From positions 310,001-374,000 of the forward strand of contig JAJFGB010000009.1 of assembly GCA_021776335.1 (NCBI GenBank): a stretch of DNA of 64,000 nt, given 5' to 3'. Source of the stretch: Hyphococcus sp. GTDB lineage: Bacteria; Pseudomonadota; Alphaproteobacteria; Caulobacterales; Parvularculaceae. The notes below the pieces were generated by a model that worked only from the letters and a program-made list of their open reading frames with translations, searched no databases and was not told the DNA's origin. Both the position numbers and the translations under genes were made by a program. Below, in pieces: positions 36,229 through 45,347 of the stretch; positions within the stretch are counted from its first letter, which is position 1, and each line of letters starts with the position of its first letter.

Positions 36229-36882
36229 CTAAAAATCTGCATCGACGCGGGAAACAAGATCGAGCGAAAAGCGCTGGCCGGCGATCTCGATTTCTGGAGC
36301 GCCATCTTCAAATGCGACAGCGTCGACGCGGCCGCGCGCGGCAATCTCAACAGAGAGAGGCTCTCCATCAATATCCGTTGCCTCTACGGCCAGCCGATAG
36401 GCGCCCTGAGGCGCACGCCCGCCATTGCCGGTTTCGCCATTCCAGATCAATTTATGTGCGCCGGCATTTGACGCTCCTGCGAGCGTCGCAACCAAAGCGC
36501 CACTTGTGTCAAAAATGTTGATCGAAATATCGCCGGCATTTTCCGGTAGGTTGTAGGTCCAGCGGGCCTCTTCATTGGTAAGCGTCGCGACGTCACTGCT
36601 GACGCTGGCAATGCGGCCGACCATGGCGAGGGCAGTTTCACTTGCCGAGGCGCTTTGCAGCGCGAGGAGCGCCTCTAAATGCTGGTTGGTCTGGATTGAC
36701 TGCTCGACAGAAGCGAACTGGACGAGTTGTTCGGTGAATTTTTCTGTATCGAGCGGTTCGAGCGGATCTTGATGACGCAGCTGCGTCGTCAACAACGTCA
36801 AAAACGTATCGAAATTGTCCGTCAGTTGCGAAAGCGCCTGCGGTTGTTGGGCTGCCGGAGAAGAAAGGGCGGTAACGTCCAT
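36229..36882 (-). CDS. flgD: Flagellar hook cap FlgD
   Basis: A 217-residue scaffold for hook assembly. The N-terminal FDTFLTLLTTQLRHQDPLEPLD and KFTEQLVQFASVEQSI are the export/assembly segment. The rest folds as FlgD Ig-like and Tudor-like domains, including the conserved HKLIWNGETGNG. It lies between fliK and flgE, as in the Caulobacter hook operon. Confidence 0.94.
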   Translation of the reverse strand: MDVTALSSPAAQQPQALSQLTDNFDTFLTLLTTQLRHQDPLEPLDTEKFTEQLVQFASVEQSIQTNQHLEALLALQSASASETALAMVGRIASVSSDVATLTNEEARWTYNLPENAGDISINIFDTSGALVATLAGASNAGAHKLIWNGETGNGGRAPQGAYRLAVEATDIDGEPLSVEIAARGRVDAVAFEDGAPEIEIAGQRFSLDLVSRVDADF

Positions 36883-36893
36883 GAGGTTGGTCC

Positions 36894-37796
36894 TTATAAT
36901 CGTAGATCGACGGCGCCGGTCGAAAACGGTGCAGCAAAAACAGGCTCGTATTGTGAAGCGGTCATCACTGTGGGGTTGAGCTCTGTCTTCGCTTCATCAG
37001 CGTTATCGCGAAGCGAAAAGGTGAATTGGTGTTGCTCAACATCCTGACCGAATGAAGAAAGAGCGTTGCGCAAGCCAGCTTCATCGCGTGAAAAAAGATC
37101 GAGCGCATCCTGATTTTCAAATTGCAGAGACATGACGGCCTCGCCGTCATCGCTAACAGTGAGGTGTGCGTCCACACGGCCGAGCTGTGGCGGGTCGAGG
37201 CGCAATTCAAATGAGGTGGCGCCGCTATCGAGCTTTTTTGCAAGAAAGTGGGCAAAATTTTGCGTGGGCGCTGAGGCTTGCGCCTGCTGAACCGGACGCG
37301 CGGCCTTCGGTGACGATGTTTTTGCAAGCGCCGCCTCTCGCAGCGTCGTCGCCTCAACCCGGGCGGTCTGCGCTGGCGCGGATGACTGAGCTGTAATTGC
37401 TGCAGCCGATGCGGCGGCGATCAGCGGCGCGGCTGGGGGTGACAGCTGCGCCGGCAATGGCGGTTGCGGCATTTCTTTGGCGTTCTGTGGCGGGTTTTCC
37501 GGCAAATGAGCCTTATTCAGTTTCGATGAGTCATGCGCATTCAATGTTACGTTTGCGCCAGAGGGTTCTTGGCTGGCTGCGCGCGTTTCACCGCCCGCGC
37601 CGGATGCAGATTGTGTTTTTTGATCCACCATGCCTTGCGTGGGCGTAGCGCCAAATGTCGTCAGTGACGTCGATGCGCGTACTTCAAGGGCGATCATTGC
37701 CGTTGAGAATGAAAATTCGGGGGCGGTGTCATCGCGCGTGGCTGGTTTTGCCTGTTGGGCTGACGCGGCTTCAGAATTTGCAACTGTTTCAATCAT
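36894..37796 (-). CDS. fliK: Flagellar hook-length control protein FliK
   Basis: A 300-residue ruler protein. Most of it is low-complexity Ala/Gln/Pro/Ser sequence. The conserved C-terminal domain (about residues 185-275) has LRLDPPQLGRVDAHLTVSD and AGLRNALSSFG. FliK measures hook length and switches export specificity through FlhB. ATG 37796 is chosen; the upstream TTG 37829 lies in front of the predicted transcription start of the sigma-54 promoter (near 37824), so it cannot be used from that promoter. It heads the hook operon. Confidence 0.9.
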   Translation of the reverse strand: MIETVANSEAASAQQAKPATRDDTAPEFSFSTAMIALEVRASTSLTTFGATPTQGMVDQKTQSASGAGGETRAASQEPSGANVTLNAHDSSKLNKAHLPENPPQNAKEMPQPPLPAQLSPPAAPLIAAASAAAITAQSSAPAQTARVEATTLREAALAKTSSPKAARPVQQAQASAPTQNFAHFLAKKLDSGATSFELRLDPPQLGRVDAHLTVSDDGEAVMSLQFENQDALDLFSRDEAGLRNALSSFGQDVEQHQFTFSLRDNADEAKTELNPTVMTASQYEPVFAAPFSTGAVDLRL

Positions 37797-37834
37797 TGAA
37801 AGGCCGTGGCTCGCTTTGTTCGCGCGCAAGTAAT

Positions 37835-37851
37835 CGCAAGCGGCGGGCCAG
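37835..37851 (-). promoter_or_regulatory. Sigma-54 promoter of fliK-flgD-flgE
   Basis: On the minus strand CTGGCCCGCCGCTTGCG: the invariant GG and GC are ten bases apart, with TGGC and TTGC retained. The predicted start of transcription is near 37824, about 28 bases before the fliK ATG. FlbD is the likely activator. Confidence 0.75.
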
Positions 37852-38007
37852 AGGATTACGATGAGGAAATACGCGCGTTGCGATGGATAACAAAAAATGA
37901 ATCCAGTGTTTTGGCGGAAAAATCAGCCTGCAGAATTTACCGCAGGCGTCGTTTTTTGCCGGGCGCCGATCGCGCGCTGAAGTACGCTTTTCGTCTGCGC
38001 GTTGAGG

Positions 38008-38024
38008 TTGGCGCACCCATTGCA
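38008..38024 (+). promoter_or_regulatory. Sigma-54 promoter of flgK-flgL
   Basis: TTGGCGCACCCATTGCA matches the -24/-12 consensus, with GG and GC ten bases apart and TTGCA intact. It points to flgK with a leader of about 160 bases. It is divergent from the fliK promoter 160 bases away. Confidence 0.78.
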
Positions 38025-38098
38025 ATTTACCTTCCGCATTGACGCGAAAGGATGGCGCTCATCATGCGGAAATCGGCGCAGATATTGGCGCATAGAAA

Positions 38099-38150
38099 TA
38101 CCGGGCAGGAAAACCCGGTAATTTTTGACCATGTGTTTTTACCGGGCAGG
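38099..38150 (+). repeat. Pair of identical 11-base elements, candidate FlbD enhancers
   Basis: TACCGGGCAGG occurs at 38099-38109 and again at 38140-38150, 41 bases apart. It lies in the flgK leader 75-125 bases downstream of the sigma-54 promoter. Caulobacter has FlbD-binding ftr elements at the matching place between its divergent flaN and flbG operons. Sequence identity with ftr is not checked here. Confidence 0.5.
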
Positions 38151-38194
38151 CAAGTTTTGCCGGCCGGGAAGTGCTGGGCGAAGGGGCATTGCAC

Positions 38195-39550
38195 ATGAGC
38201 TTGACCGTCGCCCTCAACACCGCCGTATCCGGTCTTTTTGCCAATCAAAGTGCGATTGCTGCGACATCGGAGAATATTGCCAATGTCAACACGGCAAACT
38301 TCGCCCGGCGGGAATCCACTTTCGTTACCGACGCCATTCCCGGGCAGTTTGCCGGTGTCAGTGTCGAAATCACCCGTGCTGGCGTCAACCGGTTTCTGCA
38401 ATCCGCGGGTTATGACAGCGCGTCAGACGCGGGTGCGACCTCGGTTGTCGCGCAAGCTATTGCCCGGGTTGAAGCTTCGCTCGGCACGCCTGGTGAAGAC
38501 CTTTCCTTTGCCAATAAACTTGATGAGGCGTTCGGGGCTTTGGCGCTGTTAAGCGCAGCGCCGTCGTCGGTGGCCGCGAAAGCGGTTGCCGTAAACGCGC
38601 TTGATGCCGCATTTGGCGCTGTCAATCGAACACTTAGCGCCGTTGATAGCGAGATTACCGCCGCGGATGCGCGGCTTCAGTCACAAACGGCGCGCGTCAA
38701 TACATTGCTTGAGGAGGTCTTTAATCTCAATCAGATTGTTTCAGGCAGCAACGGCGCAGGCGACGAAATAGATGCGCGGTTGAATGAACTCTCCAAACTG
38801 ATCGATATAAACGTAACGCGCGCCGATGATGGTCGTGTGACGGTTGCAACCTCAAGCGGCCAATTGCTGGCGAATGCTGGCGGTTACGCGGCGCTGGGAT
38901 TTACTGGCGGCGGCTCGGCCGCCATTAGCCTGTCGAATGTTGATCCTGCGAGCGGTGGTCAGACTTTGGTTTCCGCCAATATCAATAGCGATATCACCGG
39001 CGGTGAGATTGGCGGTCTCATTGCCCTGCGCAATACCGAGCTTCCGGCTTTGCGTCAGATCGTTGAAAACGCTGCGCGGGGCATCGCGACGGAGTTGAAT
39101 AACGTCTATGCAGGCAATGCATCGGTCGGGGTAACGGCCCCGACAACCACACCGCTGATTACTGAAACGGGTGGTGGGTTTTTCGTCAATCAGGCAATCC
39201 TTGGCGATCCGGCGCAGTTTGCCGCGGCCCGGCCGACCGGGGGTGGACCAGGCGGCGCCAATGATGGCGCCGGCGCCGCGGCGCTTGCGGCGCTCTCTAC
39301 TAGCGGCGCTGCGAATAATGTTGCAACGGCGGTCACGCAGATTGGCGCTGCTGCACGCATTGCCACTGATGCAAATGCAACAGCGGCGTCATTCGCCTCA
39401 GAAATTGAAACACGGCTTGCCTCTGAAGGCGGCGTCAATCTTGATGAGGAATTGTCGAACCTCATCCTGTTCCAGCGCGCCTATAACGCCAACGCCCGTG
39501 TTATCGCCGCTGTCGACGAACTTTATCAGTCGCTGCTCAACATTCTCTAG
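38195..39550 (+). CDS. flgK: Flagellar hook-associated protein FlgK
   Basis: A 451-residue hook-filament junction protein. The N-terminal rod motif SLTVALNTAVSGLFANQSAI plus TSENIANVNTANFARRE is conserved. The C-terminal D0 helix has LSNLILFQRAYNANARVIAAVDELYQ. The centre is an Ala/Gly/Ser-rich variable region. ATG 38195 is chosen over an upstream in-frame start at 38171 because homology starts there and GAAGGGG lies upstream. It is followed nine bases later by flgL. Confidence 0.93.
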   Translation: MSLTVALNTAVSGLFANQSAIAATSENIANVNTANFARRESTFVTDAIPGQFAGVSVEITRAGVNRFLQSAGYDSASDAGATSVVAQAIARVEASLGTPGEDLSFANKLDEAFGALALLSAAPSSVAAKAVAVNALDAAFGAVNRTLSAVDSEITAADARLQSQTARVNTLLEEVFNLNQIVSGSNGAGDEIDARLNELSKLIDINVTRADDGRVTVATSSGQLLANAGGYAALGFTGGGSAAISLSNVDPASGGQTLVSANINSDITGGEIGGLIALRNTELPALRQIVENAARGIATELNNVYAGNASVGVTAPTTTPLITETGGGFFVNQAILGDPAQFAAARPTGGGPGGANDGAGAAALAALSTSGAANNVATAVTQIGAAARIATDANATAASFASEIETRLASEGGVNLDEELSNLILFQRAYNANARVIAAVDELYQSLLNIL

Positions 39551-39559
39551 GAACGCGCC

Positions 39560-40477
39560 ATGAACCGTATTTCTGACATTGGTTTACAGCAAATGTTGTT
39601 ACAGGGGTTTCAGCGCGCGCAAGGCGCTGCGCAAACCAGCCAGATACAGCTTTCAAGCGGTAAAGAATTCCAGACCTATGGCGGTTATGGCGCAGATGCG
39701 TTGCGGCTATTATCGGCTGAGGGCGTTTTTACAAGGGCGACGGCATATGAAAACGCTGGTCAGATTGCACTGACGCGCCTTGAGACCCAGGAAGCCAGCC
39801 TGACGACGATTGCGGATGGCATCGCCGAAACCCGTCAGAGTTTTGTCCAGACACTGGCGACAGGAAATGCAGAATTGCTGCTGCCGGGCCTTGAGGCCAC
39901 AGCACAACGTATTTTAACCGCGCTGAATGTTCAATTGGGCGACGTTTATGTCTTTGGCGGCGATGACGGGACGGTCCCGCCAGTCGCCGCGCGAACGCTT
40001 GCGGATATTGGCGCTGCGTCGTCAATCAATGCATTGTTTACAGAGGGCGCGGTCACGTCTTTGGCGATCGAAGAGGGCGTTAATATCAATGGCGGCCCGC
40101 GCGCAAGCGATGTCGCCCGTGATTTGTTAGTTGAACTACAGGACTTGGCGAATGCGCCAACAACGCTGGGGCCGTTTCAGGGGAATCTGACAGCAGCGCA
40201 ACGTAATTTCCTGGTGAGCAAAGTGGCGATCTTCGATCAACTCGCTGCGAACCTCAATCAGGACCTTGGTCTCAATGGCGTCGGCCAGGCGCAGGCCGAC
40301 GACGCCGTTCAGCGCAATCAGCAACGCCGCGATCTGGCAGAAATCGTTGCGGTTGAAATTGAGGACATTGATATCGCCGAAGTGATCTCCCGCCTCAATC
40401 AGGACCAGCTCGCCATTGAAGCATCGGGGCGTGCGCTGGCGCAGGCGAGCCAGCTTTCGCTCCTCAATTTTATCTAG
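39560..40477 (+). CDS. flgL: Flagellar hook-associated protein FlgL
   Basis: A 305-residue flagellin-like junction protein. The N-terminal QIQLSSGKEFQTYGGYGADALRLL and the YVFGGDDGTVPP region are typical of FlgL in alphaproteobacteria. The C-terminal helix RALAQASQLSLLNFI matches the flagellin C-terminus. It sits second in the flgK operon. Its 3' end is only five bases from the convergent sulfotransferase gene. Confidence 0.9.
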   Translation: MNRISDIGLQQMLLQGFQRAQGAAQTSQIQLSSGKEFQTYGGYGADALRLLSAEGVFTRATAYENAGQIALTRLETQEASLTTIADGIAETRQSFVQTLATGNAELLLPGLEATAQRILTALNVQLGDVYVFGGDDGTVPPVAARTLADIGAASSINALFTEGAVTSLAIEEGVNINGGPRASDVARDLLVELQDLANAPTTLGPFQGNLTAAQRNFLVSKVAIFDQLAANLNQDLGLNGVGQAQADDAVQRNQQRRDLAEIVAVEIEDIDIAEVISRLNQDQLAIEASGRALAQASQLSLLNFI

Positions 40478-40482
40478 GCATA

Positions 40483-42099
40483 TTAATCCAGCGTGTAATT
40501 AAACAGTCCAGCCCATTTGTTTAACTGGGGCAGGACCGCCTGCATCTCGCTTTCATAATGCCGCCATTTGCCGATCGATGTGGTATAGGGTTTTTGAATG
40601 ACCTGTTTTGCGCTTGGCGTCCGAATGATACGTTGTTTTGCTAGCTCGTGATAGCGAAGAAGCCGGTCGTCCCATTCAAGATCCAAAAACTTCAACAAGG
40701 GCTCCACTTCGCCCTGAATGTCCTGGATGATATTTTCATAGCGCACTGTGTGGAGCTTTAGCGGCAATTTTTCTCGGCACAATTGGCCCAATCCCATCAC
40801 TTGATCGTAGTAAGCAGCCGCTTTTTCAAGTGAAAGGAACTGAAACATGGCGGCGTTCATGGCAAAGGTCTGTTGAAAGCAACTCAGGACCGCGTCGCGC
40901 GGGTCACGCAATGCGAAGATAAACTTGGCCTTCGGGAAAAACCGATGGATGAAGCCAACAAGCGCAATATCGAGGGGCAGTTTGTCGATGACCAGCCCGC
41001 CGGGCGTTTTCATATGGGCGCGCGTTCGGCGCCAGTAGGCGTCCCGATAGTGATTGATGGCGTGCGCGGACAGGTCGGGCAAGCGTTCAAGTCCATCAGC
41101 TGTCAAAATGAAATCGGTCCAGGCATCGGCGAGGTTTTCTTTTTCCTCCAGAACGGTGATGTCTGGATGCGAGGTTAGAATCTGATCCAGCATGGTGGTG
41201 CCGGAACGTGGAAACCCGACCAGAAAAATGGGATCACTGTCGTTTAGGTCGTCAATCTTTGTCCAACAGGTGACATCAACGGTCTCAAAGAACGATTTCA
41301 GGCGCGCGAGATTTTCCGGCGATCGCGGGCTCTGTTCATGCGCGACCATATGGGCGTAATGGGCCTTATGAATGTCGTTCGCCATTTTGAAAGCGGCAAA
41401 GGCGTCGTCATAACGCTCCAGTTTTTCGAGCGATTTACCTAGCCGCCCCCAAAGCAGGGCGGCGTTTTCAGCGGCCGGCTTTTGGGCCTGCAGATATTGA
41501 TGAAGCCGCGCTGCGACGGCGTCATGATTGTCGTCTCGCGCATCAAGCTCTGCCAGGGTGAGGTTTGCTACGGCATTGTCCGGCTGTACCGTCACAGCGC
41601 GATCAGCAAAGCGCCGCGCATTATCGAGATCATGCTCGGCTTCAAGAAAATGCGCATATTTCGCAAGCGCTTCCCCGTGTTGCGGATTGGTTTCAATGGC
41701 GCGTTCATAGGCCCTGCGGGCGCTGTCGTGATCTTCGAGGGCGGCGTAGATTGAGGCCAGATTGTAATGGGCTTCGGTAAAGCCGGGCGCTAGCGTCGTG
41801 ACCTTTTCGAGCGCCGCGCGGGCGCCGGCATAATCACCGAGTTGTTTCAGGAGCGCGCCAAGTGAATTTAAGATGGGCGGCTGGTTGGGCGCCAGCGCAT
41901 CAGCCTTTGTGTAGGCGGCAAAGGCCTCGTTGGTTTGGCCCTGGCGCGCGTGGCACAATCCGAGAACTTGCAGGGCATTGGGATCGTTCTGGTTTTCCGC
42001 CAGCATGGCGTTAGCAAGCGTGATGGCTCGGGCAAAATCGCCGCGTTGGGCGGCGGCGGCGGCCTCCTGAAATCTCTGGGCGTAATTTTGCTGGTCCAT
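40483..42099 (-). CDS. TPR-repeat sulfotransferase
   Basis: A 538-residue cytoplasmic protein. Residues about 1-250 hold at least six tetratricopeptide repeats (for example NALQVLGLCHARQGQ, NSLGALLKQLGDYAGAR, AHYNLASIYAALEDHDSAR). The C-terminal half is a sulfotransferase with the PAPS-binding loop FLVGFPRSGTTMLDQIL and a later FIFALRDPRDAVLSCF 3'-phosphate-binding segment. The enzyme would transfer sulfate from PAPS to a sugar, lipid or protein; the acceptor is unknown. The TPR region may recruit the acceptor. The tail-to-tail position with flgL is not evidence for a flagellar role. Confidence 0.87.
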   Translation of the reverse strand: MDQQNYAQRFQEAAAAAQRGDFARAITLANAMLAENQNDPNALQVLGLCHARQGQTNEAFAAYTKADALAPNQPPILNSLGALLKQLGDYAGARAALEKVTTLAPGFTEAHYNLASIYAALEDHDSARRAYERAIETNPQHGEALAKYAHFLEAEHDLDNARRFADRAVTVQPDNAVANLTLAELDARDDNHDAVAARLHQYLQAQKPAAENAALLWGRLGKSLEKLERYDDAFAAFKMANDIHKAHYAHMVAHEQSPRSPENLARLKSFFETVDVTCWTKIDDLNDSDPIFLVGFPRSGTTMLDQILTSHPDITVLEEKENLADAWTDFILTADGLERLPDLSAHAINHYRDAYWRRTRAHMKTPGGLVIDKLPLDIALVGFIHRFFPKAKFIFALRDPRDAVLSCFQQTFAMNAAMFQFLSLEKAAAYYDQVMGLGQLCREKLPLKLHTVRYENIIQDIQGEVEPLLKFLDLEWDDRLLRYHELAKQRIIRTPSAKQVIQKPYTTSIGKWRHYESEMQAVLPQLNKWAGLFNYTLD

Positions 42100-42184
42100 T
42101 TAACGGCCAATAGCCTGAAATGGCTCAATCCTGAAATAGGGCGGGGTGGCGCCGGTGCAGCGCAATCCCTATGTTCCGGCCGAA

Positions 42185-43345
42185 ATGACCAAATTGATGG
42201 ATATATCTGCGATCGATGCACCCCGGATCGACTTGGGCGTGCCCGCTGGCGCGCGCGTCGTGGTGGCGATGTCCGGCGGCGTCGATTCATCAGTGACGGC
42301 GGCGCTGGCAAAGCTTTCCGGCTATGATGTCGTTGGCGTGACGTTGCAGCTTTATGATCATGGTGTTGCGATTCAGAAAAAAGGCGCGTGCTGTGCCGGT
42401 CAGGATATTCATGACGCGCGCCGCGTCGCCGAGGCGATGGGCTTTCCGCATTATGTGCTCGATTATGAAAGCCGCTTTACCGATGCGGTGATGAATGACT
42501 TTGCCGATACTTATCTTGCGGGCGCAACGCCGATCCCATGCGTGCGCTGCAACGAGCAGGTAAAGTTCAAGGATCTGTTGGAGACCGCGCGTGATCTTGG
42601 CGGCGAAGCCATGGCGACCGGACATTATATCCGCCGGGTTGACGGGCCGGCCGGTCCTGAACTCCACCGTGCGCTCGATGCGGCGAAAGACCAAAGCTAT
42701 TTTCTGTTTTCGACAACGCGTGAACAGCTCGATTATTTGAGGTTTCCGCTTGGCGGTTTGCCCAAAGAAGAAGTGCGCCGCATTGCCGGCGAACTGGGTC
42801 TTGTGGTTGCCGATAAACCTGACAGCCAGGATATTTGTTTCGTTCCTGAGGGCAAATACGCAAGCGTTGTTGAGCGGCTGCGTCCGGGCGCTGCTGCGCC
42901 GGGAGAAATCATTCATGTGGACGGCGCCATCATGGGCCGTCATCCCGGCGTCATTCACTATACAGTGGGTCAACGGCGCGGTCTCGGCGTTGCGACGGGC
43001 GATCCTCTTTATGTTGTGCGCCTTGATCCGGCAAAAAAGCAGGTCATTGTAGGGCCGCGTGAAGCGCTGCTGGTTGAGCGCGTGCGTCTGAAAGAAGTCA
43101 CGTGGCTTGGCGATGGCGATGGCGAAGCAGCGGCCCGCGCCGGAACGCGCCTTGCGGTTAAAGTGCGCTCGACCAGGCCGCCGAAAGAGGCGAGCCTTGT
43201 CTGGGATAATGGCTGGGCGGTCGACCTTGCCGAACCCGAAGAAGGCGTTGCGCCCGGTCAGGCTTGTGTCTTTTACTCACCGGATGCGGGTGAGACCCGC
43301 GTCCTCGGCGGCGGCTGGATCGCCGGTACAAGGGCCGCGGCATGA
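42185..43345 (+). CDS. mnmA: tRNA-specific 2-thiouridylase MnmA
   Basis: A 386-residue enzyme that thiolates U34 of tRNA-Lys, -Glu and -Gln. The PP-loop is [10 protein letters not shown], followed by [10 protein letters not shown]. The catalytic cysteine pair is in [11 protein letters not shown] (Cys about 119) and [10 protein letters not shown] (Cys about 218). The beta-barrel C-terminal part includes [14 protein letters not shown] 42185 is chosen because it begins the conserved frame; an in-frame start at 42146 has no homologous content. Its stop overlaps the GNAT gene. Confidence 0.94.
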   Translation: MTKLMDISAIDAPRIDLGVPAGARVVVAMSGGVDSSVTAALAKLSGYDVVGVTLQLYDHGVAIQKKGACCAGQDIHDARRVAEAMGFPHYVLDYESRFTDAVMNDFADTYLAGATPIPCVRCNEQVKFKDLLETARDLGGEAMATGHYIRRVDGPAGPELHRALDAAKDQSYFLFSTTREQLDYLRFPLGGLPKEEVRRIAGELGLVVADKPDSQDICFVPEGKYASVVERLRPGAAAPGEIIHVDGAIMGRHPGVIHYTVGQRRGLGVATGDPLYVVRLDPAKKQVIVGPREALLVERVRLKEVTWLGDGDGEAAARAGTRLAVKVRSTRPPKEASLVWDNGWAVDLAEPEEGVAPGQACVFYSPDAGETRVLGGGWIAGTRAAA

Positions 43346-43776
43346 CAGTCGTTCGTGGGCTTGAGAAAAGCGACGAAGCGGCCTGGCAGCGGCTATGGGC
43401 CGATTACCTTTCCTTTTATAATACCGAGTTATCGCAACAGGTTACGGACAACCTCTTCGAGCGCCTGTTAACAGGCGAGCCGCATTTTGGCTTTGTCGCT
43501 GAACGCGATGGCGAGATCATCGGCTTCGTTCATGCACTGCCTCATGCAACGACATGGTCGGAGAACGGGTATCTCTATCTGGAGGATCTTTTTGTCGATC
43601 CTTCGGTGCGCGGCTCAGGCGCCGGCCGCAAACTGATCGAGGCGGTCTATGCCGAGGCCGATAAGCGGGGTCACAACCGCGTCTACTGGCACACGGATAC
43701 CGGAAACGAAACGGCCCGGGCCTTGTACGATAAACTTGCAACCTTAAGCGACTTCGTTCAGTACCGGCGCTCGTAA
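43342..43776 (+). CDS. GNAT-family N-acetyltransferase
   Basis: A 144-residue acetyltransferase. Motif A is [23 protein letters not shown], which binds acetyl-CoA, followed by [21 protein letters not shown], the usual C-terminal NxxA/xxLYxxxG pattern. The substrate is not predictable; the close match to the AAC(6')-like / diamine acetyltransferase layout is family-level only. ATGA overlap with mnmA suggests translational coupling. Confidence 0.88.
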   Translation: MTVVRGLEKSDEAAWQRLWADYLSFYNTELSQQVTDNLFERLLTGEPHFGFVAERDGEIIGFVHALPHATTWSENGYLYLEDLFVDPSVRGSGAGRKLIEAVYAEADKRGHNRVYWHTDTGNETARALYDKLATLSDFVQYRRS

Positions 43777-43795
43777 ATTCTATTCGGGGTGCGTC

Positions 43796-44167
43796 ATGGC
43801 CAAAAAGCTGAAATATGATTGTCTGAAATGTACAGCCTATTGCTGCACCTATACCCATATTCCAACGACGAAGACCGATATCAAACGCCTTGCCAAGCAC
43901 CATGGCGTCACCGAAGAGCAGGCGAAAAAGAAGTTCACCAAAAAGGGCGACAAGACCAACCCGCGTGTTTTGCGTCACCGCGATGACGAACATTTTGTGA
44001 CGGCTTGCATGTTTCTCGACCAGGATACCCGCAACTGCACGATCTATGAGGGCCGGCCGAAAATCTGCCGTGAATTCCCAACGCAAAATCGCTGTGGCTA
44101 TTACGATTTTCTGACATTTGAGCGCGAAGTCCAGGATGATCCGACCTGGGTCGCGACAACGGACTAA
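43796..44167 (+). CDS. YkgJ-type cysteine-cluster protein
   Basis: A 123-residue protein with the YkgJ cysteine arrangement: CLKCTAYCCTYTHIP near the N-terminus and CMFLDQDTRNCTIYEGRPKICREFP in two blocks towards the C-terminus, then NRCGYYDF. The eight-Cys pattern probably binds zinc or an iron-sulfur centre. The function of the family is unknown. It has the same strand and short spacing as mnmA, the GNAT gene and the FAD oxidoreductase. Confidence 0.82.
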   Translation: MAKKLKYDCLKCTAYCCTYTHIPTTKTDIKRLAKHHGVTEEQAKKKFTKKGDKTNPRVLRHRDDEHFVTACMFLDQDTRNCTIYEGRPKICREFPTQNRCGYYDFLTFEREVQDDPTWVATTD

Positions 44168-44174
44168 ACCGCTC

Positions 44175-45278
44175 GTGGCCGAAAACGCTGACGCCCTTGT
44201 CATTGGCGCCGGCGTTATTGGGTTGGCCGTGGGCCGTGCGCTGGCAAAGGCCGGGCGCGATGTGATCGTCGCCGAACAGCATGACGCTTTTGGGACGGAA
44301 ACCTCAGCGCGCAATTCAGAAGTTATTCACGCAGGCATCCAATACCATCCTGGCGGCATGCGGGCGCGCCTTGCCGTCAAGGGGCGCGATGCGCTTTATG
44401 AATTTTGCGGGAGCCATCACGTCAATCATAAGCGCTGCGGTAAACTGCTGGTGGCCAATGGCGAAGATGACATCGCCCGCCTTAAGTTTTTCAAGGAAAA
44501 TGCGGAAAAGAACGGTGTTGACGATCTGCGCATCATCGATGCTGTTGAAGCGCAAAAACTCGAGCCGGGTATCCGCTGTGACGCGGCGATCCTGTCGCCG
44601 TCATCGGGGATTGTTGACAGTCATGGGCTGATGCTGGCGCTGCTTGGCGATCTTGAGAATGCAGGCGGCGCGCTGGCGCTGTCATCGCCGGTGATCGGCG
44701 GCCGTGCGCTCGATGGCGGGATCGAGATTGATTTTGGCGGCGCTTATCCGATCACTTTGCGCGCGAAGACGGTCGTGAATTGCGCGGGGCTCCATGCCGA
44801 TAAAGTCGCGCACTCGATAGAGGGCATTCCACTCAAGACAATCCCGCAATTGAAATTCGGTAAGGGCCAGTATTTTACTTATTCCGGCGCCGCACCTTTT
44901 TCACGATTGATTTATCCGCTGCCATCGCCGGACAGTCAGGGCGTTCATTATACGCGCGACCTCGGCGGTCAGGGGAAGCTTGGGCCCGATCTAAAATTCG
45001 TTGCATCGAATAATGACTATGATGTGGACGAAGCACGCCGCAATATTTTTGCCGACACCGCGCGGCGGTTCTGGCCCGACATAGATGCCGAGCGCCTGGT
45101 TCCAGGCTATGCGGGTATCCGCCCGAAAATCAAAGGACCGGGCGAGGAGGGGGATTTCACTTTCTCCGATAAAACCGTTCATGGCGTTGCGGGCTATCTT
45201 GGTCTTTACGGCATTGAATCGCCGGGGCTGACCACATGTCTTGCGATCGCCGATCACGCAGCAGCGTTGCTTGACTGA
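44175..45278 (+). CDS. FAD-dependent oxidoreductase, L-2-hydroxyglutarate oxidase-like
   Basis: A 367-residue DAAO-superfamily flavoprotein. The N-terminal ALVIGAGVIGLAVGRALAKAG binds FAD, followed by HDAFGTETSARNSEVIHAGI, where the SARNSEV sequence and GIQY are typical of LhgO/YgaF. C-terminal GYAGIRPKI and GIESPGLTTCLAIADHAA fit the family. It would oxidise L-2-hydroxyglutarate to 2-oxoglutarate, passing electrons to quinone or oxygen. GTG 44175 is used, seven bases after the YkgJ stop; the in-frame upstream reading overlaps that gene. Confidence 0.82.
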   Translation: MAENADALVIGAGVIGLAVGRALAKAGRDVIVAEQHDAFGTETSARNSEVIHAGIQYHPGGMRARLAVKGRDALYEFCGSHHVNHKRCGKLLVANGEDDIARLKFFKENAEKNGVDDLRIIDAVEAQKLEPGIRCDAAILSPSSGIVDSHGLMLALLGDLENAGGALALSSPVIGGRALDGGIEIDFGGAYPITLRAKTVVNCAGLHADKVAHSIEGIPLKTIPQLKFGKGQYFTYSGAAPFSRLIYPLPSPDSQGVHYTRDLGGQGKLGPDLKFVASNNDYDVDEARRNIFADTARRFWPDIDAERLVPGYAGIRPKIKGPGEEGDFTFSDKTVHGVAGYLGLYGIESPGLTTCLAIADHAAALLD

Positions 45279-45347
45279 TCCCGCCGGATTTGTGCCGCCC
45301 GCGTCAAATCGCTAAGCTTCTCTCGGGGTGACATGGAGGGGCGGCGC

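Noticed and set aside
35654-36471. Large open frames on the plus strand over flgE and flgD
   Set aside because: They are shadows of strongly supported flagellar genes on the other strand; their translations show no domain.
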